Notes under the pieces: generated by a model | The model's database searches: none | Told to the model about the DNA's origin: nothing | What the model saw: only the letters and a program-made list of their open reading frames with translations | Shown: positions 17,380-26,841 of the stretch, in pieces | Layout: each line of letters opens with the position of its first letter | Position numbering within the stretch: position 1 is the stretch's first letter | Source: Sphingobacterium multivorum | GTDB taxonomy: Bacteria > Bacteroidota > Bacteroidia > Sphingobacteriales > Sphingobacteriaceae | DNA: 64,000 nt | Reading direction: 5' to 3' | Assembly (NCBI RefSeq): GCF_900457465.1 | Contig: NZ_UAUU01000009.1 | Location: 124,001-188,000, forward strand | Translations under genes and position numbers: made by a program

Positions 17380-17414
17380 GTTTTCCACAATGTTATTAAC
17401 AAACTGTGGAGAAC
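17380..17414 (+). repeat. 35-bp tripartite inverted-repeat element, copy 3
   Basis: Plus strand: arm GTTTTCCACA, 3 nt, centre TTATTAACA, 3 nt, arm TGTGGAGAAC. The arms differ by one base from perfect inversion. Orientation is opposite to the other two copies. Confidence 0.75.
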
Positions 17415-17501
17415 TGCAAACACATCAAATTTTACTCGGAAAATAGGACGATATACTATGTTCTGTCGAAAGTTTTTTACGATGTAAATAAGAGATACAT
17501 A

Positions 17502-18512
17502 TTATTGTTTATTCAGCAGCCGAATAAAGCTACCATTTGCATAATCGAGTTTCTGCACATAGTAGTTTGTTTCAGGGCCTGCTACCAACACACCTCCTAT
17601 TGCACCTAGCAACACGGAAGCTACAACAACATTGGTTGCAGATGCAGTTTCCATAACGGGACCCACAAAAATAAAATCATCATCTTCCTTGATTAAAGCA
17701 TAAAACTGATCCTGACTTGAAATAAAAGGATTACCAGCATGCACTACTGCATAATAATCTTTCGGGTTTACCTTTTTAAGTTTCCCTTTTTCATTCTCTT
17801 TAAAGAAGCCTAAGTTTAAATCCCCCTCTCTTAATTGGGCCTGCCCACCTGACGGTGTTTGAAGGGCAAATTCTTCGTAGGTCAGATATAACCCATCTTT
17901 ATATGTTTCCGTGTTATAAAGTGCCAATTGTTTCTTTTGAATATCGTCGTAATGTTCGATTTCACTGAGACTATAGCTTTTTGTGGTATCGCCGTTTTTG
18001 GTTAATGCATCAAGGATCAGGTTATTGACAACGTCGCTGGCGCGTGCCAAAGTCGCTTTGGTTACATCCATTCCTTTAACGACGATAGCTGTATCAGCTC
18101 GGGCTAGCTGTAAATATTCTCCATTAGCCTCTTTTGAGAATAAGATTGCTCTAAAATCCAAAAATCCCTTTTCAGAAAAAGCTCCCGTCAATTCCGCTAT
18201 ACAGAATTTTTCCAACCGCATCAGCAATTCACCATTGCCTTTACGACCGGTTATTTGTTCCAATTGGCTCTGTAACTGTTTTTCCAATGATGGCTCCGCC
18301 ACCAACAACCGGTTTGCGTTCATCATACCTACTTGTATGACACCCAGATTATCTTTTATCTCCCTTGCGTCGTATAGGCTTATTTTACCATACTTAGCGT
18401 TCTCGACGATCTTATGTGGTTTCGTAAATAGAAACGCTCTGGTCTTTTGTTGCGCTTGCACAGCAACAGCCTTTATAAGAATAATGAATAGGAGGAAAAT
18501 AATCCGTTTCAT
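17502..18512 (-). CDS. Secreted hypothetical protein with C-terminal hydrophobic segment
   Basis: 336 residues with a signal peptide (cleavage near VQAQQ). The central part is helical and charged, and near residues 290-312 there is a hydrophobic Gly/Ala/Val stretch (VVVASVLLGAIGGVLVAG) that could be a membrane segment. No family recognised. The gene is separated from neighbours by 250 bp on each side, so it is probably transcribed alone. A 14-bp perfect palindrome (18669-18682) lies about 155 bp before the start. Confidence 0.5.
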   Translation of the reverse strand: MKRIIFLLFIILIKAVAVQAQQKTRAFLFTKPHKIVENAKYGKISLYDAREIKDNLGVIQVGMMNANRLLVAEPSLEKQLQSQLEQITGRKGNGELLMRLEKFCIAELTGAFSEKGFLDFRAILFSKEANGEYLQLARADTAIVVKGMDVTKATLARASDVVNNLILDALTKNGDTTKSYSLSEIEHYDDIQKKQLALYNTETYKDGLYLTYEEFALQTPSGGQAQLREGDLNLGFFKENEKGKLKKVNPKDYYAVVHAGNPFISSQDQFYALIKEDDDFIFVGPVMETASATNVVVASVLLGAIGGVLVAGPETNYYVQKLDYANGSFIRLLNKQ

Positions 18513-18668
18513 GGTAAGTAAATTTCAGAAAATAGGTTACGCTAAGTTATCGCATTATTTGCTTTTCTGCAACACCTATACTTCTTTATGGATCATACAC
18601 TTTCTCTCCTATTCACCATCTATATGTTTTACAGCAAGTTCAAGTAGGGCATTCACAAAAGTATAACG

Positions 18669-18682
18669 ATAAGTTAACTTAT
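18669..18682. promoter_or_regulatory. 14-bp palindrome ATAAGTTAACTTAT
   Basis: A perfect palindrome in the intergenic region between two minus-strand genes; possible operator. No promoter boxes recognised next to it. Confidence 0.25.
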
Positions 18683-18757
18683 GCGGTAAGGTGCTAACTA
18701 AAACGTCCGAACATTAGATTAAATTTATAACTGCATCCGCTATTCCTTGTTTTGCTT

Positions 18758-19420
18758 TTATCGTCCAATACCCCAAGCCAATTGCAGATAGAAATGGCCC
18801 AGTCTATCCTTCGGAACATTCGAAACTGTAGCATTCACTACTTTCCATTCATTCTGTGCAATAGACGATTTATAACCTATTCTACATTCCGGGCGAAAGC
18901 TAGTGCGTTCGGAATTGGATGTTTTCAACGTAATACTTAAATCGACAATAGCAGCATCATGCTCCATTTTAGTTTGATTGGACTGCGTGGTCAAAAAGTC
19001 TCTAAATTCTCCATTCAGATTTTTCTTTTGAACCGTAAAAGTAGTAGACTGTTTACCGACTCCCAGCTGCGGACTAAAGATCAATCTGCCTGTACGTATC
19101 GCATTGGTAGATACATAAACCGTAAAATCTCCTGTGTTCATTGTATTGTCGTTTTTACTGCTTGTCGACAAGCTAAAATTCACCCCAATAAGGGTTTGTT
19201 TCATCCTGTATGCAAGTCCAGCTCCAGCATTCCAGCCAAACCCAGGTACCTTTCCGGAATCATAATCTTTCAAAATCCTATTCAAATTGCTTGCATTGTT
19301 AAATTGAACACCGGCAAAATAGATCGTCTCAAATGGCAGATGTTTAGTCTGACTGGTTTTTTGTTGCGCAAATAACTGAGCTGCAAAAACAAATAAAAGG
19401 GCACTAAAAAAATACTTCAT
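18758..19420 (-). CDS. Predicted outer-membrane beta-barrel protein
   Basis: 220 residues with a signal peptide (MKYFFSALLFVFAAQLFAQQ). The mature part alternates hydrophobic and polar residues in strands (for example GWNAGAGLAYRMKQTLIGVNFSL and RLIFSPQLGVG) and ends with LQLAWGIG, fitting a small 8-stranded barrel. No specific family recognised. A role in the outer membrane is inferred from pattern only. Confidence 0.5.
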   Translation of the reverse strand: MKYFFSALLFVFAAQLFAQQKTSQTKHLPFETIYFAGVQFNNASNLNRILKDYDSGKVPGFGWNAGAGLAYRMKQTLIGVNFSLSTSSKNDNTMNTGDFTVYVSTNAIRTGRLIFSPQLGVGKQSTTFTVQKKNLNGEFRDFLTTQSNQTKMEHDAAIVDLSITLKTSNSERTSFRPECRIGYKSSIAQNEWKVVNATVSNVPKDRLGHFYLQLAWGIGR

Positions 19421-19527
19421 AAAATTTACATTTTGGTTTATTTCAATTAAACTAATTAAGGTAAGGCCTACACCTTTTAATTATGACAACTAAATCAATA
19501 AATTCATTACATGGAAAAAAATATTTA

Positions 19528-19562
19528 CAAAAAAGCCCCTCCAAAAAATATTCTGAAGGGGC
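19528..19562 (-). terminator. Terminator of uptake cassette 1
   Basis: Minus-strand GCCCCT and AGGGGC form a stem around a 16-nt A/T-rich loop, followed by six T. It lies about 55 bp after the DUF4302 gene. Confidence 0.65.
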
Positions 19563-19616
19563 CATTAAATAAACATATGAAACTTTCTCCCTGATTCCGT
19601 AGGGAGAAAATTGCTT

Positions 19617-20480
19617 TTAACTTTGTGGAACTAACTTGATCGTACCCGCATCGTTGGTAAAATACCCTTTGGTATACGCTCCTGTTGGTTCTACATACTT
19701 CAATTCTCTAAACTTCACTCCATTTACTTCATATTCTGTGTAAAATTCGAGTCCAGTAGGCGTATAACGATAAGCATATGGTTTAGTATTACCTGCAATC
19801 AATAATGCTCGTTTCGTTGCTGCGGTTGAAAATGTTGCTGCGAAGGATTCTGTCCCAACTTCAAATTTGTAATTTGAAAATGCATGGAATTTTGTAAGCG
19901 CAGCGCGGTAGGTCGCTATAATTGTAGAAGCCTCTGAAGATTTAATCGGGACCATCACAACCTTATTGTACGATTTTCTACCTTCCATGACAATGGAATC
20001 AGCTGATGCCTTTGTTACCAAGAAATCATTTTCACCTTTCATCCCCTCGTTACTCGCACCAATTGATGCTGTAAGGAAACCGGGTAATTGATATGCAGGC
20101 TCTCTATTAAAGACTGCAGGCAATGCAAAATAATGAAATATGCGATTATAGGTATCGAAGGTCAAAATTGCGCCAGCACCAGGTGCGACAGTATAAGTAC
20201 TTACCTGTGCAGCAAGTGTTGTAAAATCACCTTCAATACTAACGTCAGTGGTATTATTAAATTTGGCAAATAAGGTATATCCTCCAAATTCTAATCCGCT
20301 GCTTGGAAAATACTTGATTATCCAGCCATCTTTATTCGCTTGTAAAGTAGAGTATACATTAGCCACGCTCGCGTTTAGACGGTCACTCGGACTGTCTTCA
20401 AAAATACGATCCATCTTCTTCTCACAACTTGCGCCCAAAGACAAAATGGTTATTCCTAAAATAAATAGTTTAAATTTCAT
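19617..20480 (-). CDS. DUF4302 lipoprotein (cassette 1)
   Basis: 287 residues. Lipobox cysteine at about 19 (SLGASC). It begins like other DUF4302 proteins: DRIFEDSPSDRLNASVANVYSTL, then DGWIIKYFPSSG and GGYTLFAKFNN. DUF4302 proteins sit at the end of SusC/SusD/zinc-hydrolase operons in Bacteroidota and are probably surface or periplasmic lipoproteins that bind substrate; the biochemical role is unknown. The paralog in cassette 2 is much longer (443 residues). Gene order and the 6-bp gap to the metallohydrolase gene indicate one transcript. Confidence 0.85.
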   Translation of the reverse strand: MKFKLFILGITILSLGASCEKKMDRIFEDSPSDRLNASVANVYSTLQANKDGWIIKYFPSSGLEFGGYTLFAKFNNTTDVSIEGDFTTLAAQVSTYTVAPGAGAILTFDTYNRIFHYFALPAVFNREPAYQLPGFLTASIGASNEGMKGENDFLVTKASADSIVMEGRKSYNKVVMVPIKSSEASTIIATYRAALTKFHAFSNYKFEVGTESFAATFSTAATKRALLIAGNTKPYAYRYTPTGLEFYTEYEVNGVKFRELKYVEPTGAYTKGYFTNDAGTIKLVPQS

Positions 20481-20486
20481 TTTTTC

Positions 20487-21401
20487 TTAATTTAAAGTTG
20501 TTTGATCAAACGTGTTAAGATTAGGATAACGAGCAAGAATATTGGCTCTTAAGAGATCCATATCAATTCCCCACTCAGATTTCATATAGTTTTTCACAAT
20601 TGCTAATTTTGAAAGGATCAAAGCCCTTCCCGCTGCCGTAGAATTTTCAACATTCAGCATGGCATCAAAATCAGCTTGACTCCGCGTAACATAGAACGAA
20701 TACAGTTCAGCAAAATCCTCAGTATCGGCCTTAGAAGCATACGGTGAGATAAAGCCTGCTGCGATCGCGGCTCCTATACCTGTAGCATTGGCAGGATATT
20801 TCGCATTCCAGTCATCCTCCACGTAACTAGTACCTGTGATCTCCTTAAAATTACTTGGATAAGGCTTATTCTGATTTAGAATATGTTGAAACTCATGGTG
20901 AACTGTTTTGAAAAATCGGCCCGTCAGAAAAGCTGGGTTTTTACCATTGGTTTCATTTAATTCCAACAAATTATACAAAGATACTTTTGTACCTGATTCT
21001 GCTGTTCCCAAAATCATGACACCGTTTGTTTGAATTGGAGCTGAACCAGTAAACGTAATTAATTTTGGAAAGTTGTTTTTAAGGAACTCCTTCCCTCCAG
21101 TCACTTCTGAATATGGCTCCATAACAAGATAAAGCATAAGCTTGGACAATCTTATAGAAGATTCAAAAGGTGCAGGTACCAATCGATAGCTCATATCAGA
21201 TTCTTTATCGACGTACTTGTACAGTATCTCGACATTGTAGGGTAGAATATAGTTTTTATAGAGGTAATTGTCCAAAGCGTTCTTTGGTATTGTTGAATCT
21301 ACAAAAACACTATTGGGATTTAATTTATCCTCTTTGTTACATGCAGAAAACAACACTCCGCATGAAGCTAATAACATAAATAGTTTATTACTTAATTTCA
21401 T
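20487..21401 (-). CDS. Substrate import-associated zinc metallohydrolase lipoprotein (cassette 1)
   Basis: 304 residues. Lipoprotein signal with Cys about 21 (LFSAC). The zinc-binding HExxH is HEFQH at about 169-173 in VHHEFQHILNQN, and the downstream EDFAELYSFY (about 226-235) supplies the likely third ligand. This matches the TonB/SusC-associated LP_HExxH group. It is predicted to hydrolyse a peptide-like or similar substrate at the cell surface before import by the SusC/SusD pair. The start ATG overlaps the SusD stop by 14 bp, so translation is probably coupled. Confidence 0.85.
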   Translation of the reverse strand: MKLSNKLFMLLASCGVLFSACNKEDKLNPNSVFVDSTIPKNALDNYLYKNYILPYNVEILYKYVDKESDMSYRLVPAPFESSIRLSKLMLYLVMEPYSEVTGGKEFLKNNFPKLITFTGSAPIQTNGVMILGTAESGTKVSLYNLLELNETNGKNPAFLTGRFFKTVHHEFQHILNQNKPYPSNFKEITGTSYVEDDWNAKYPANATGIGAAIAAGFISPYASKADTEDFAELYSFYVTRSQADFDAMLNVENSTAAGRALILSKLAIVKNYMKSEWGIDMDLLRANILARYPNLNTFDQTTLN

Positions 21402-23001
21402 TTGATCTAGGATTTGGTGTTAAACCTGCACTTACTACATCTTGAGGTAATTGAATTGCACGACGAGGATCTCGGATCGATAGCGTATTATCGGTAACCG
21501 TAAAAGTCATCGTTCCATTGTTGACCGCAGGAGCGACCCTTCTGGTTATTTCAATGCCATAACGTTTTACATCGAACCATCTTAAGCCAGTATGAAGAAA
21601 CTGAAGGCGTTTAAGCGATAATACTGCATGGATCATATTTTCCTGTGTACCGCTTTCAATCTGAAAATCTGGGTTCAATTTCTTTTTCGGTGTTGGAGCT
21701 GTAGGAGTAAAATATGCAAATGAATTCGCCCAATTGTTAATCGAAGCTTCACTTATTGTCCCAGGCTTGCTAATGGTATTGTTATTAATATGGATTTGCA
21801 TATCAGTAATGGCTGCCGCATAATTCTTAAGATGAATATTTGCTTCCGCCCTATTCAATAAAGCTTCTTCCGACGTGATCGGCGTATAGACTCCTCGTGA
21901 AAATCCAATTCCCGCAACTTGATCAGTATATTCAAAAATGTAGGCAACATGTGGAAAAATCACTTTATTTGCCGTCGTACTCGTATAGGAAAATGCACGA
22001 ATTCTATAATCCGTTGATGTCGTAGCTTTCCCAAAAGGCTGAGCAGCAAACGCTGTCTCCGTCATTGCAATAGATCCACCGTGACTGATTCTGTTGTTGG
22101 TTGAATACCCCCCAAAAGTTGTCCCCATCGCCGAATAAGCCGTAGCTACTAAGAAATTAGCTTTCACTGAGCTCGCATTATACTCTCTCGTTGTATTATT
22201 GATCGCAGCAGAAAAAGAGGCAATCGTTGCATAATCACGTAAAGTCGCTGTTGGATTGTTTCCTAACGCTTCGGTGGAATACTCCACTGCCTTTGTCCAA
22301 TCTTCCATAAATAATGCAACACGCGATGCAAAGGTATAAGCTGCCGCTCGGTTAAAGTGATATTTTGCAACACTAGAGTTGGCGTAAGAAGCGTCATTGA
22401 TTAATGGTAAACCTTCTTCTATATCCTTTTTAATAAAATCGTAAACTTCCTGAACAGTATTACGTTCATATTTTGGATTTAGGGTAGTTTCTCCTTTCGT
22501 CATATAAGTAACACCCAAATCTGTTGTTGAATACTTTTTCGAATAATTCTGTGCAAACATATTTACAAGAATCCAATGGTTATAAGCCCGTGCCAACAAC
22601 GCTTCACCACGCTGTGCTTTTAAGCTCGCTGGATTCCCCTGTTCATCAATAGCTTGCAAAGCAGCATTTGCATTAGCAATAGCTCCATAACACGCTCCCC
22701 AAATACGATCGATTCCATCATTACTCGTTTCAGTAATATCTTGCCATTTGTATATTTGTTCTATGAAGCGTGCGTAGTTTAAGTAAACTGGCCCAACATC
22801 ATCCACATTGTCAGAAGATAACTCAGCTACCATAACATAAGCATTCTCTGGATAAGCCCCAACGAGCATTTTCCCAATTTTGTCTGTTGTATTTAGTTCA
22901 GCCCTATTATCGGGCAATTCATCCAAATATTTCTTACAGGAAGAAAAGCTTGTCGCTATTATTCCCGCTGCAATTAATATATATGATAATCTCTTTTTCA
23001 T
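21388..23001 (-). CDS. SusD/RagB family nutrient-binding lipoprotein (cassette 1)
   Basis: 537 residues. Lipobox cysteine near 22 (FSSCKKYLDELPD). The N-terminal SusD-like region shows the TPR-type pattern with ARAYNHWILVNMFAQNY and the C-terminal domain has LLNRAEANIHLKNY, LKRLQFLHTGLRWFDVKRYG and DPRRAIQLPQ, all standard for RagB/SusD. It lies on the cell surface as the lid of the SusC channel and binds the ligand. It starts 3 bp after the SusC stop and overlaps the next gene. The ligand is unknown; the metallohydrolase neighbour suggests a peptide or protein-derived nutrient. Confidence 0.92.
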   Translation of the reverse strand: MKKRLSYILIAAGIIATSFSSCKKYLDELPDNRAELNTTDKIGKMLVGAYPENAYVMVAELSSDNVDDVGPVYLNYARFIEQIYKWQDITETSNDGIDRIWGACYGAIANANAALQAIDEQGNPASLKAQRGEALLARAYNHWILVNMFAQNYSKKYSTTDLGVTYMTKGETTLNPKYERNTVQEVYDFIKKDIEEGLPLINDASYANSSVAKYHFNRAAAYTFASRVALFMEDWTKAVEYSTEALGNNPTATLRDYATIASFSAAINNTTREYNASSVKANFLVATAYSAMGTTFGGYSTNNRISHGGSIAMTETAFAAQPFGKATTSTDYRIRAFSYTSTTANKVIFPHVAYIFEYTDQVAGIGFSRGVYTPITSEEALLNRAEANIHLKNYAAAITDMQIHINNNTISKPGTISEASINNWANSFAYFTPTAPTPKKKLNPDFQIESGTQENMIHAVLSLKRLQFLHTGLRWFDVKRYGIEITRRVAPAVNNGTMTFTVTDNTLSIRDPRRAIQLPQDVVSAGLTPNPRSNEIK

Positions 23002-23004
23002 ATG

Positions 23005-26000
23005 CTAGAATCCCATTTTTAAGGTTAATGTATATTGTTTCGCAATTGGTAATGCCACACCTCCTGAATTAACAAATTCTGGATCTTGCCCATTAAGGCG
23101 CTTATCCGCATAAATTAACCAAGGATTGATCACATTGAACCGTACACCAAGATTGCTCATCTTAAGAGATTGCACAAAATATTTTGGTAGCTCATAAGAC
23201 AAGGAAATGTCCTTCAAACGAATAAAATCACCTTTTGCAACAGTTTCCGTTGAATAATTGTAGGCATTATAAGCATAATCGTATTGACTATTGTTTCGGA
23301 TAAAACGTCTATCCAAAATCACAGGAATATTCGTAAATGCTTCCTCTCCAGGAACAGTCCAGGCATCCCAAAATTCCCTTGGTGTAGCATTTAAGTCGGA
23401 ATAACCTGTTTTGTATGCTGGATCCAATCGAACTACATTTCCAAAAGAATAGGTGATAAATACATTGAGCTTAAAATTCTTATATGAAAATACGTTCCCA
23501 AAACTTCCCATATCGGTCGGTTCAGTTGGCCCCTCATACTTCAACCAGTCAATTTGCTTGCGTTCCTGAAAATAAACCCCCGTTGTTGTCTCTGCTCCAT
23601 CGATGTAATTGTAGACGGGCAGACCATTCGGAAGAAGTCTATTAAATGGAATGGAAAATAGCGGTCTTACGGGATAACCAACCCGTCCATATCCGCCAGC
23701 AGCAATTAAGTCTGCAACTCGACTATTGTTTTCCAAAGCCGTAATCTTGTTTTTCGCTTTGGTGTAAATAAAGCTAGAAACCCACGAAAAATCTTGCTTT
23801 TTCAATATTGTTGCGGAAAGACTAAATTCCAATCCATGAGATTCCATATTGGCAACATTCCCGTACTTTGAAATCTCGCCACCAAGTCCCTGTGTATTGA
23901 CAATACCGATTAAGTCGAAGTTCTTACGTTTATAGTAATCAACATCCAATGCGATCCTGTTCTTAAATAAACCAATGGAAGTACCTATATTTAACTCATG
24001 TTTCTTTTCATAGGTAAGTTCCGAATTTTCTAAATCAGAAATATTAAGACCTGTTTCTTTATCTGCGGTATTAGGACGCCATGGGTTATAACTTTGAATG
24101 ATAATCTTCGAATTGGTTACAAAGTCGGGACCTCTATCAGCAGTCAAACTATAAGAACCCTTAAAACTCAGGTTTGAAAAAGGTGTCTCCAATTTCTTGA
24201 AGAAATCCTCTTCCATTACATTCCACATTCCTGAAACGTTCCATGTCGGCATCCAACGTGCAGAGGTTGTACGTCCTAAACGGTTGGTCCCTTCGTAGCG
24301 TAATGTACCATTAATAGTATATCGGTTGTCAAACGTATAATTTGCGGTTCCATAAAATGCTACTTGTCTGTTACGAGCAGGAGCTATATCACCATTTTTT
24401 CTTCTATCAATAGAATAATAATCAGCATTTTCTTCCTGGCTTTTCTTAAACAGCTTATAATCTATAAATGGAATTTCCCCTAAATCATATTGCAAACCCC
24501 AACCTCTAAACCAGTTCTGATTTCGATCCACAGAATTCGTTTCAGCACCGGCAAATGCGTATATCTTATGGATCTCTTTAAAAGTTTTGTCGAAAGCTGC
24601 TGTAAAACGGAAATCCTTTGTCAACATCTTATTGTCTGTACGATTATAGATACCGCCATATGGTAAGACAGAAACTGGCACTGCATAAGGATCACTCGGA
24701 TCAGTATATAAGAAAGGATTCGCATCACGAATAAACGTAGTAGGCATCCAACGATAAGCTAATGCCTGATTTGACTGATCTTTAATATAGTGCTGTTGCG
24801 ATGTTTGCTGATATCTTGTAGCGGCCAATAACCCCAATTCCAATGCCTTGATCGGCTTCCATCGCAATTCTCCTTGAAATTTAATATCGGCAGCATTTAT
24901 ATCCATGTAATTGTTATCCAATTCATGCAGGATATTAAATGGTGCATAATTCCGTGTATAGAATTCATTAGGATCAAGTGTCCGTGAAGTATTTAATGCA
25001 TAACTATAAGGGTTAATGTCGAAATCCCGTTTAATTTCCATGGAAACTCGATCTACAGAAGAACCTAATGTACCAGGAGCCCGCTGATCACGATAGGATC
25101 CATTTGTTCGCAAATCTAATTTAAGATTATCAAATAAATCATAGGAAGCATTAAACATCCCTGTATAGCGTTTCACATCTGATTTACGCGCCCAGCCATT
25201 ATCAAAAACACCACTAATGGATGTATAATATTGTGCTCTTTCTGTACCTGATGAAAGACTGACTGAGTGGTTCTGCATGATTGTCCGGCTGAACAATTGT
25301 TTAAACCAATCTGTATTTCGGTACTCTGCTTTCCTTAAATAAGCGTTTCTCGCTTCTTGTGTATTTTCTAATTGACCTGCCTTTATTAATTCATACATTT
25401 TCCCATAGACACCCGATTCGGATCTACTTGCCACATCTGCCATTGTCAACCATCCCCTTTGTTCAAGAACTTGATTAAATGCCATCTGCTCTTGAGAATT
25501 CATGATATTGAAATTATTATAAGAAGGAATCGCTCTTGAAGTAAACTCACCCACATAATTGGCGGAGTTCCGACCAGCTTTTCCTTTCTTTGTTGTAATA
25601 ACAATAACACCTCCCATAGCCCTAGCACCATATATTGAAGTCGCAGAACCATCTTTTAGCACGGTAAACGACTCAATATCATTGGCATTTAAGCCGGCGA
25701 CAGCAGAACTGATTAGGGTCAATGCATCTCCCGAAGACAGATCATCTGAAGAGACGTTTGACACATCTTCTATGATAATCCCATCAATTACCCAAAGCGG
25801 TTTTGAACTACCATAAATTGACGTTGCACCACGGACTCTAATTTTTGGAGCTGATCCAAAAGTTCCGGTTGTGTTTTGAACCGAAACCCCAGCAACACGG
25901 CCTTCCAAAGCTCTTGATGGATCAGGAAGTCCACCAAGTTCAATATCTTTCATATCGACCTTAGATGTAGCCCCTGTAAATGTTCTTTTGTCTATTTTAG

Positions 26001-26658
26001 CTCCAAGTCCTGTTACAACAACTTCGTCGATTTGATTTTGGTTAGAATCCAATACGATCGCGATGGAACTTCTATTATTGACACTAACTTCAAGATTGCT
26101 ATAACCCACATATCGGACAACCAATACCGCATTTCCCCCAGCATTTATCTTAAAATGTCCGTTTGAATCGGTTTGCGTGGAAATGGAAGTTCCCTTGACG
26201 GTGATTGTAGCACCAGCCAACGGATTCCCCTCAGCATTTTTAACTGTTCCAGCGATCGACTGTTGTGTCCCCTCGACAACTACGTCATTCTTTCCATTAC
26301 TATTGACAGAAATTGTATTTGCAATAATTTTGTACTCGATATTTTTATCTCTTAAAATCGAGTTTAACGCCTCTTCTACAGACGCATTTTTTAGATTGAC
26401 TGTAACACGAGATTTAGCGTTTAAGTTTTCGCTATAGAGAACACGCAAGTTGGATTGTTTAGAAATCGCAGAAAGCGCTTCCTCAATCCGTGCATTCCTC
26501 ATTTTCAAGGTAACTTTTTGGGCTGTTCCTTTAGCATGAACACCGGTTACAAATGCGAATAAAAGGCATGTACTAATTTTCATAATACGTAAGGGTTTGC
26601 AAAACCTATGATCTTGGGGTAACAAGGACCAGGCTTTGCTAAATGGTAAGTTATTCAT
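23005..26658 (-). CDS. SusC/RagA TonB-linked receptor with STN domain (cassette 1)
   Basis: 1217 residues. An unusually long N-terminal stretch (MNNLPFSKAWSLL... RFCKPLRIM) precedes the hydrophobic signal core MKISTCLLFAFVTGV. An STN domain follows (about 45-115), the part that contacts a FecR anti-sigma factor. Next come a carboxypeptidase-D-like regulatory domain (about 133-210), the plug with RVRGATSIYGSSKPLWVIDG, and the barrel ending TLTLKMGF. It imports a TonB-dependent substrate through the outer membrane and, through STN, signals to FecR/sigma at 26842-28566. A second in-frame Met sits at 26, but the first 25 residues are conserved in the cassette 2 paralog, so the longer start is kept. 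Confidence 0.95.
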   Translation of the reverse strand: MNNLPFSKAWSLLPQDHRFCKPLRIMKISTCLLFAFVTGVHAKGTAQKVTLKMRNARIEEALSAISKQSNLRVLYSENLNAKSRVTVNLKNASVEEALNSILRDKNIEYKIIANTISVNSNGKNDVVVEGTQQSIAGTVKNAEGNPLAGATITVKGTSISTQTDSNGHFKINAGGNAVLVVRYVGYSNLEVSVNNRSSIAIVLDSNQNQIDEVVVTGLGAKIDKRTFTGATSKVDMKDIELGGLPDPSRALEGRVAGVSVQNTTGTFGSAPKIRVRGATSIYGSSKPLWVIDGIIIEDVSNVSSDDLSSGDALTLISSAVAGLNANDIESFTVLKDGSATSIYGARAMGGVIVITTKKGKAGRNSANYVGEFTSRAIPSYNNFNIMNSQEQMAFNQVLEQRGWLTMADVASRSESGVYGKMYELIKAGQLENTQEARNAYLRKAEYRNTDWFKQLFSRTIMQNHSVSLSSGTERAQYYTSISGVFDNGWARKSDVKRYTGMFNASYDLFDNLKLDLRTNGSYRDQRAPGTLGSSVDRVSMEIKRDFDINPYSYALNTSRTLDPNEFYTRNYAPFNILHELDNNYMDINAADIKFQGELRWKPIKALELGLLAATRYQQTSQQHYIKDQSNQALAYRWMPTTFIRDANPFLYTDPSDPYAVPVSVLPYGGIYNRTDNKMLTKDFRFTAAFDKTFKEIHKIYAFAGAETNSVDRNQNWFRGWGLQYDLGEIPFIDYKLFKKSQEENADYYSIDRRKNGDIAPARNRQVAFYGTANYTFDNRYTINGTLRYEGTNRLGRTTSARWMPTWNVSGMWNVMEEDFFKKLETPFSNLSFKGSYSLTADRGPDFVTNSKIIIQSYNPWRPNTADKETGLNISDLENSELTYEKKHELNIGTSIGLFKNRIALDVDYYKRKNFDLIGIVNTQGLGGEISKYGNVANMESHGLEFSLSATILKKQDFSWVSSFIYTKAKNKITALENNSRVADLIAAGGYGRVGYPVRPLFSIPFNRLLPNGLPVYNYIDGAETTTGVYFQERKQIDWLKYEGPTEPTDMGSFGNVFSYKNFKLNVFITYSFGNVVRLDPAYKTGYSDLNATPREFWDAWTVPGEEAFTNIPVILDRRFIRNNSQYDYAYNAYNYSTETVAKGDFIRLKDISLSYELPKYFVQSLKMSNLGVRFNVINPWLIYADKRLNGQDPEFVNSGGVALPIAKQYTLTLKMGF

Positions 26659-26731
26659 ACATTTACATTTTGTGGTTAATTAGGTAATTAATAGTTCACT
26701 TTTAAGTTATGAGCCCTTTGATCACATTTCT

Positions 26732-26759
26732 GAACAGGGATGCGCCAACATTCCTGTTC
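26732..26759. promoter_or_regulatory. Conserved hairpin between fecR and susC (cassette 1)
   Basis: GAACAGGGATG (26732-26742) and CATTCCTGTTC (26749-26759) form an 11-bp stem with a 6-nt loop, 73 bp before the SusC start. The same stem, with the same single G/T position, occurs at 39435-39462 in cassette 2, 72 bp before SusC. On the + strand it is followed by TCTCTTTTTTT, so it could also terminate + strand transcription. On the minus strand the following ATCAAA(A)GG is shared by both cassettes. Confidence 0.7.
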
Positions 26760-26841
26760 TCTTTTTTTGGGGCACTTTAATGATTGGATAGTAATATTAT
26801 ATCATAAGCCTTGCTGAATTAGTTTTATATTTTAAAATAAG

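Noticed and set aside
13961..17414. Chromosome replication origin based on the DnaA-box-like words
   Set aside because: The words are in three isolated 35-bp units spread over 3.5 kb with genes between them, without a dense box cluster or a clear unwinding region; an origin call is not supported.
13961..17414. Integron attC sites
   Set aside because: The elements start GTT and end AAC, the reverse of the attC arrangement, and there is no integrase nearby.
17502..18666. A long + strand ORF (17983-18666) opposite the secreted hypothetical gene
   Set aside because: Shadow frame; the minus strand has a signal peptide and normal composition.
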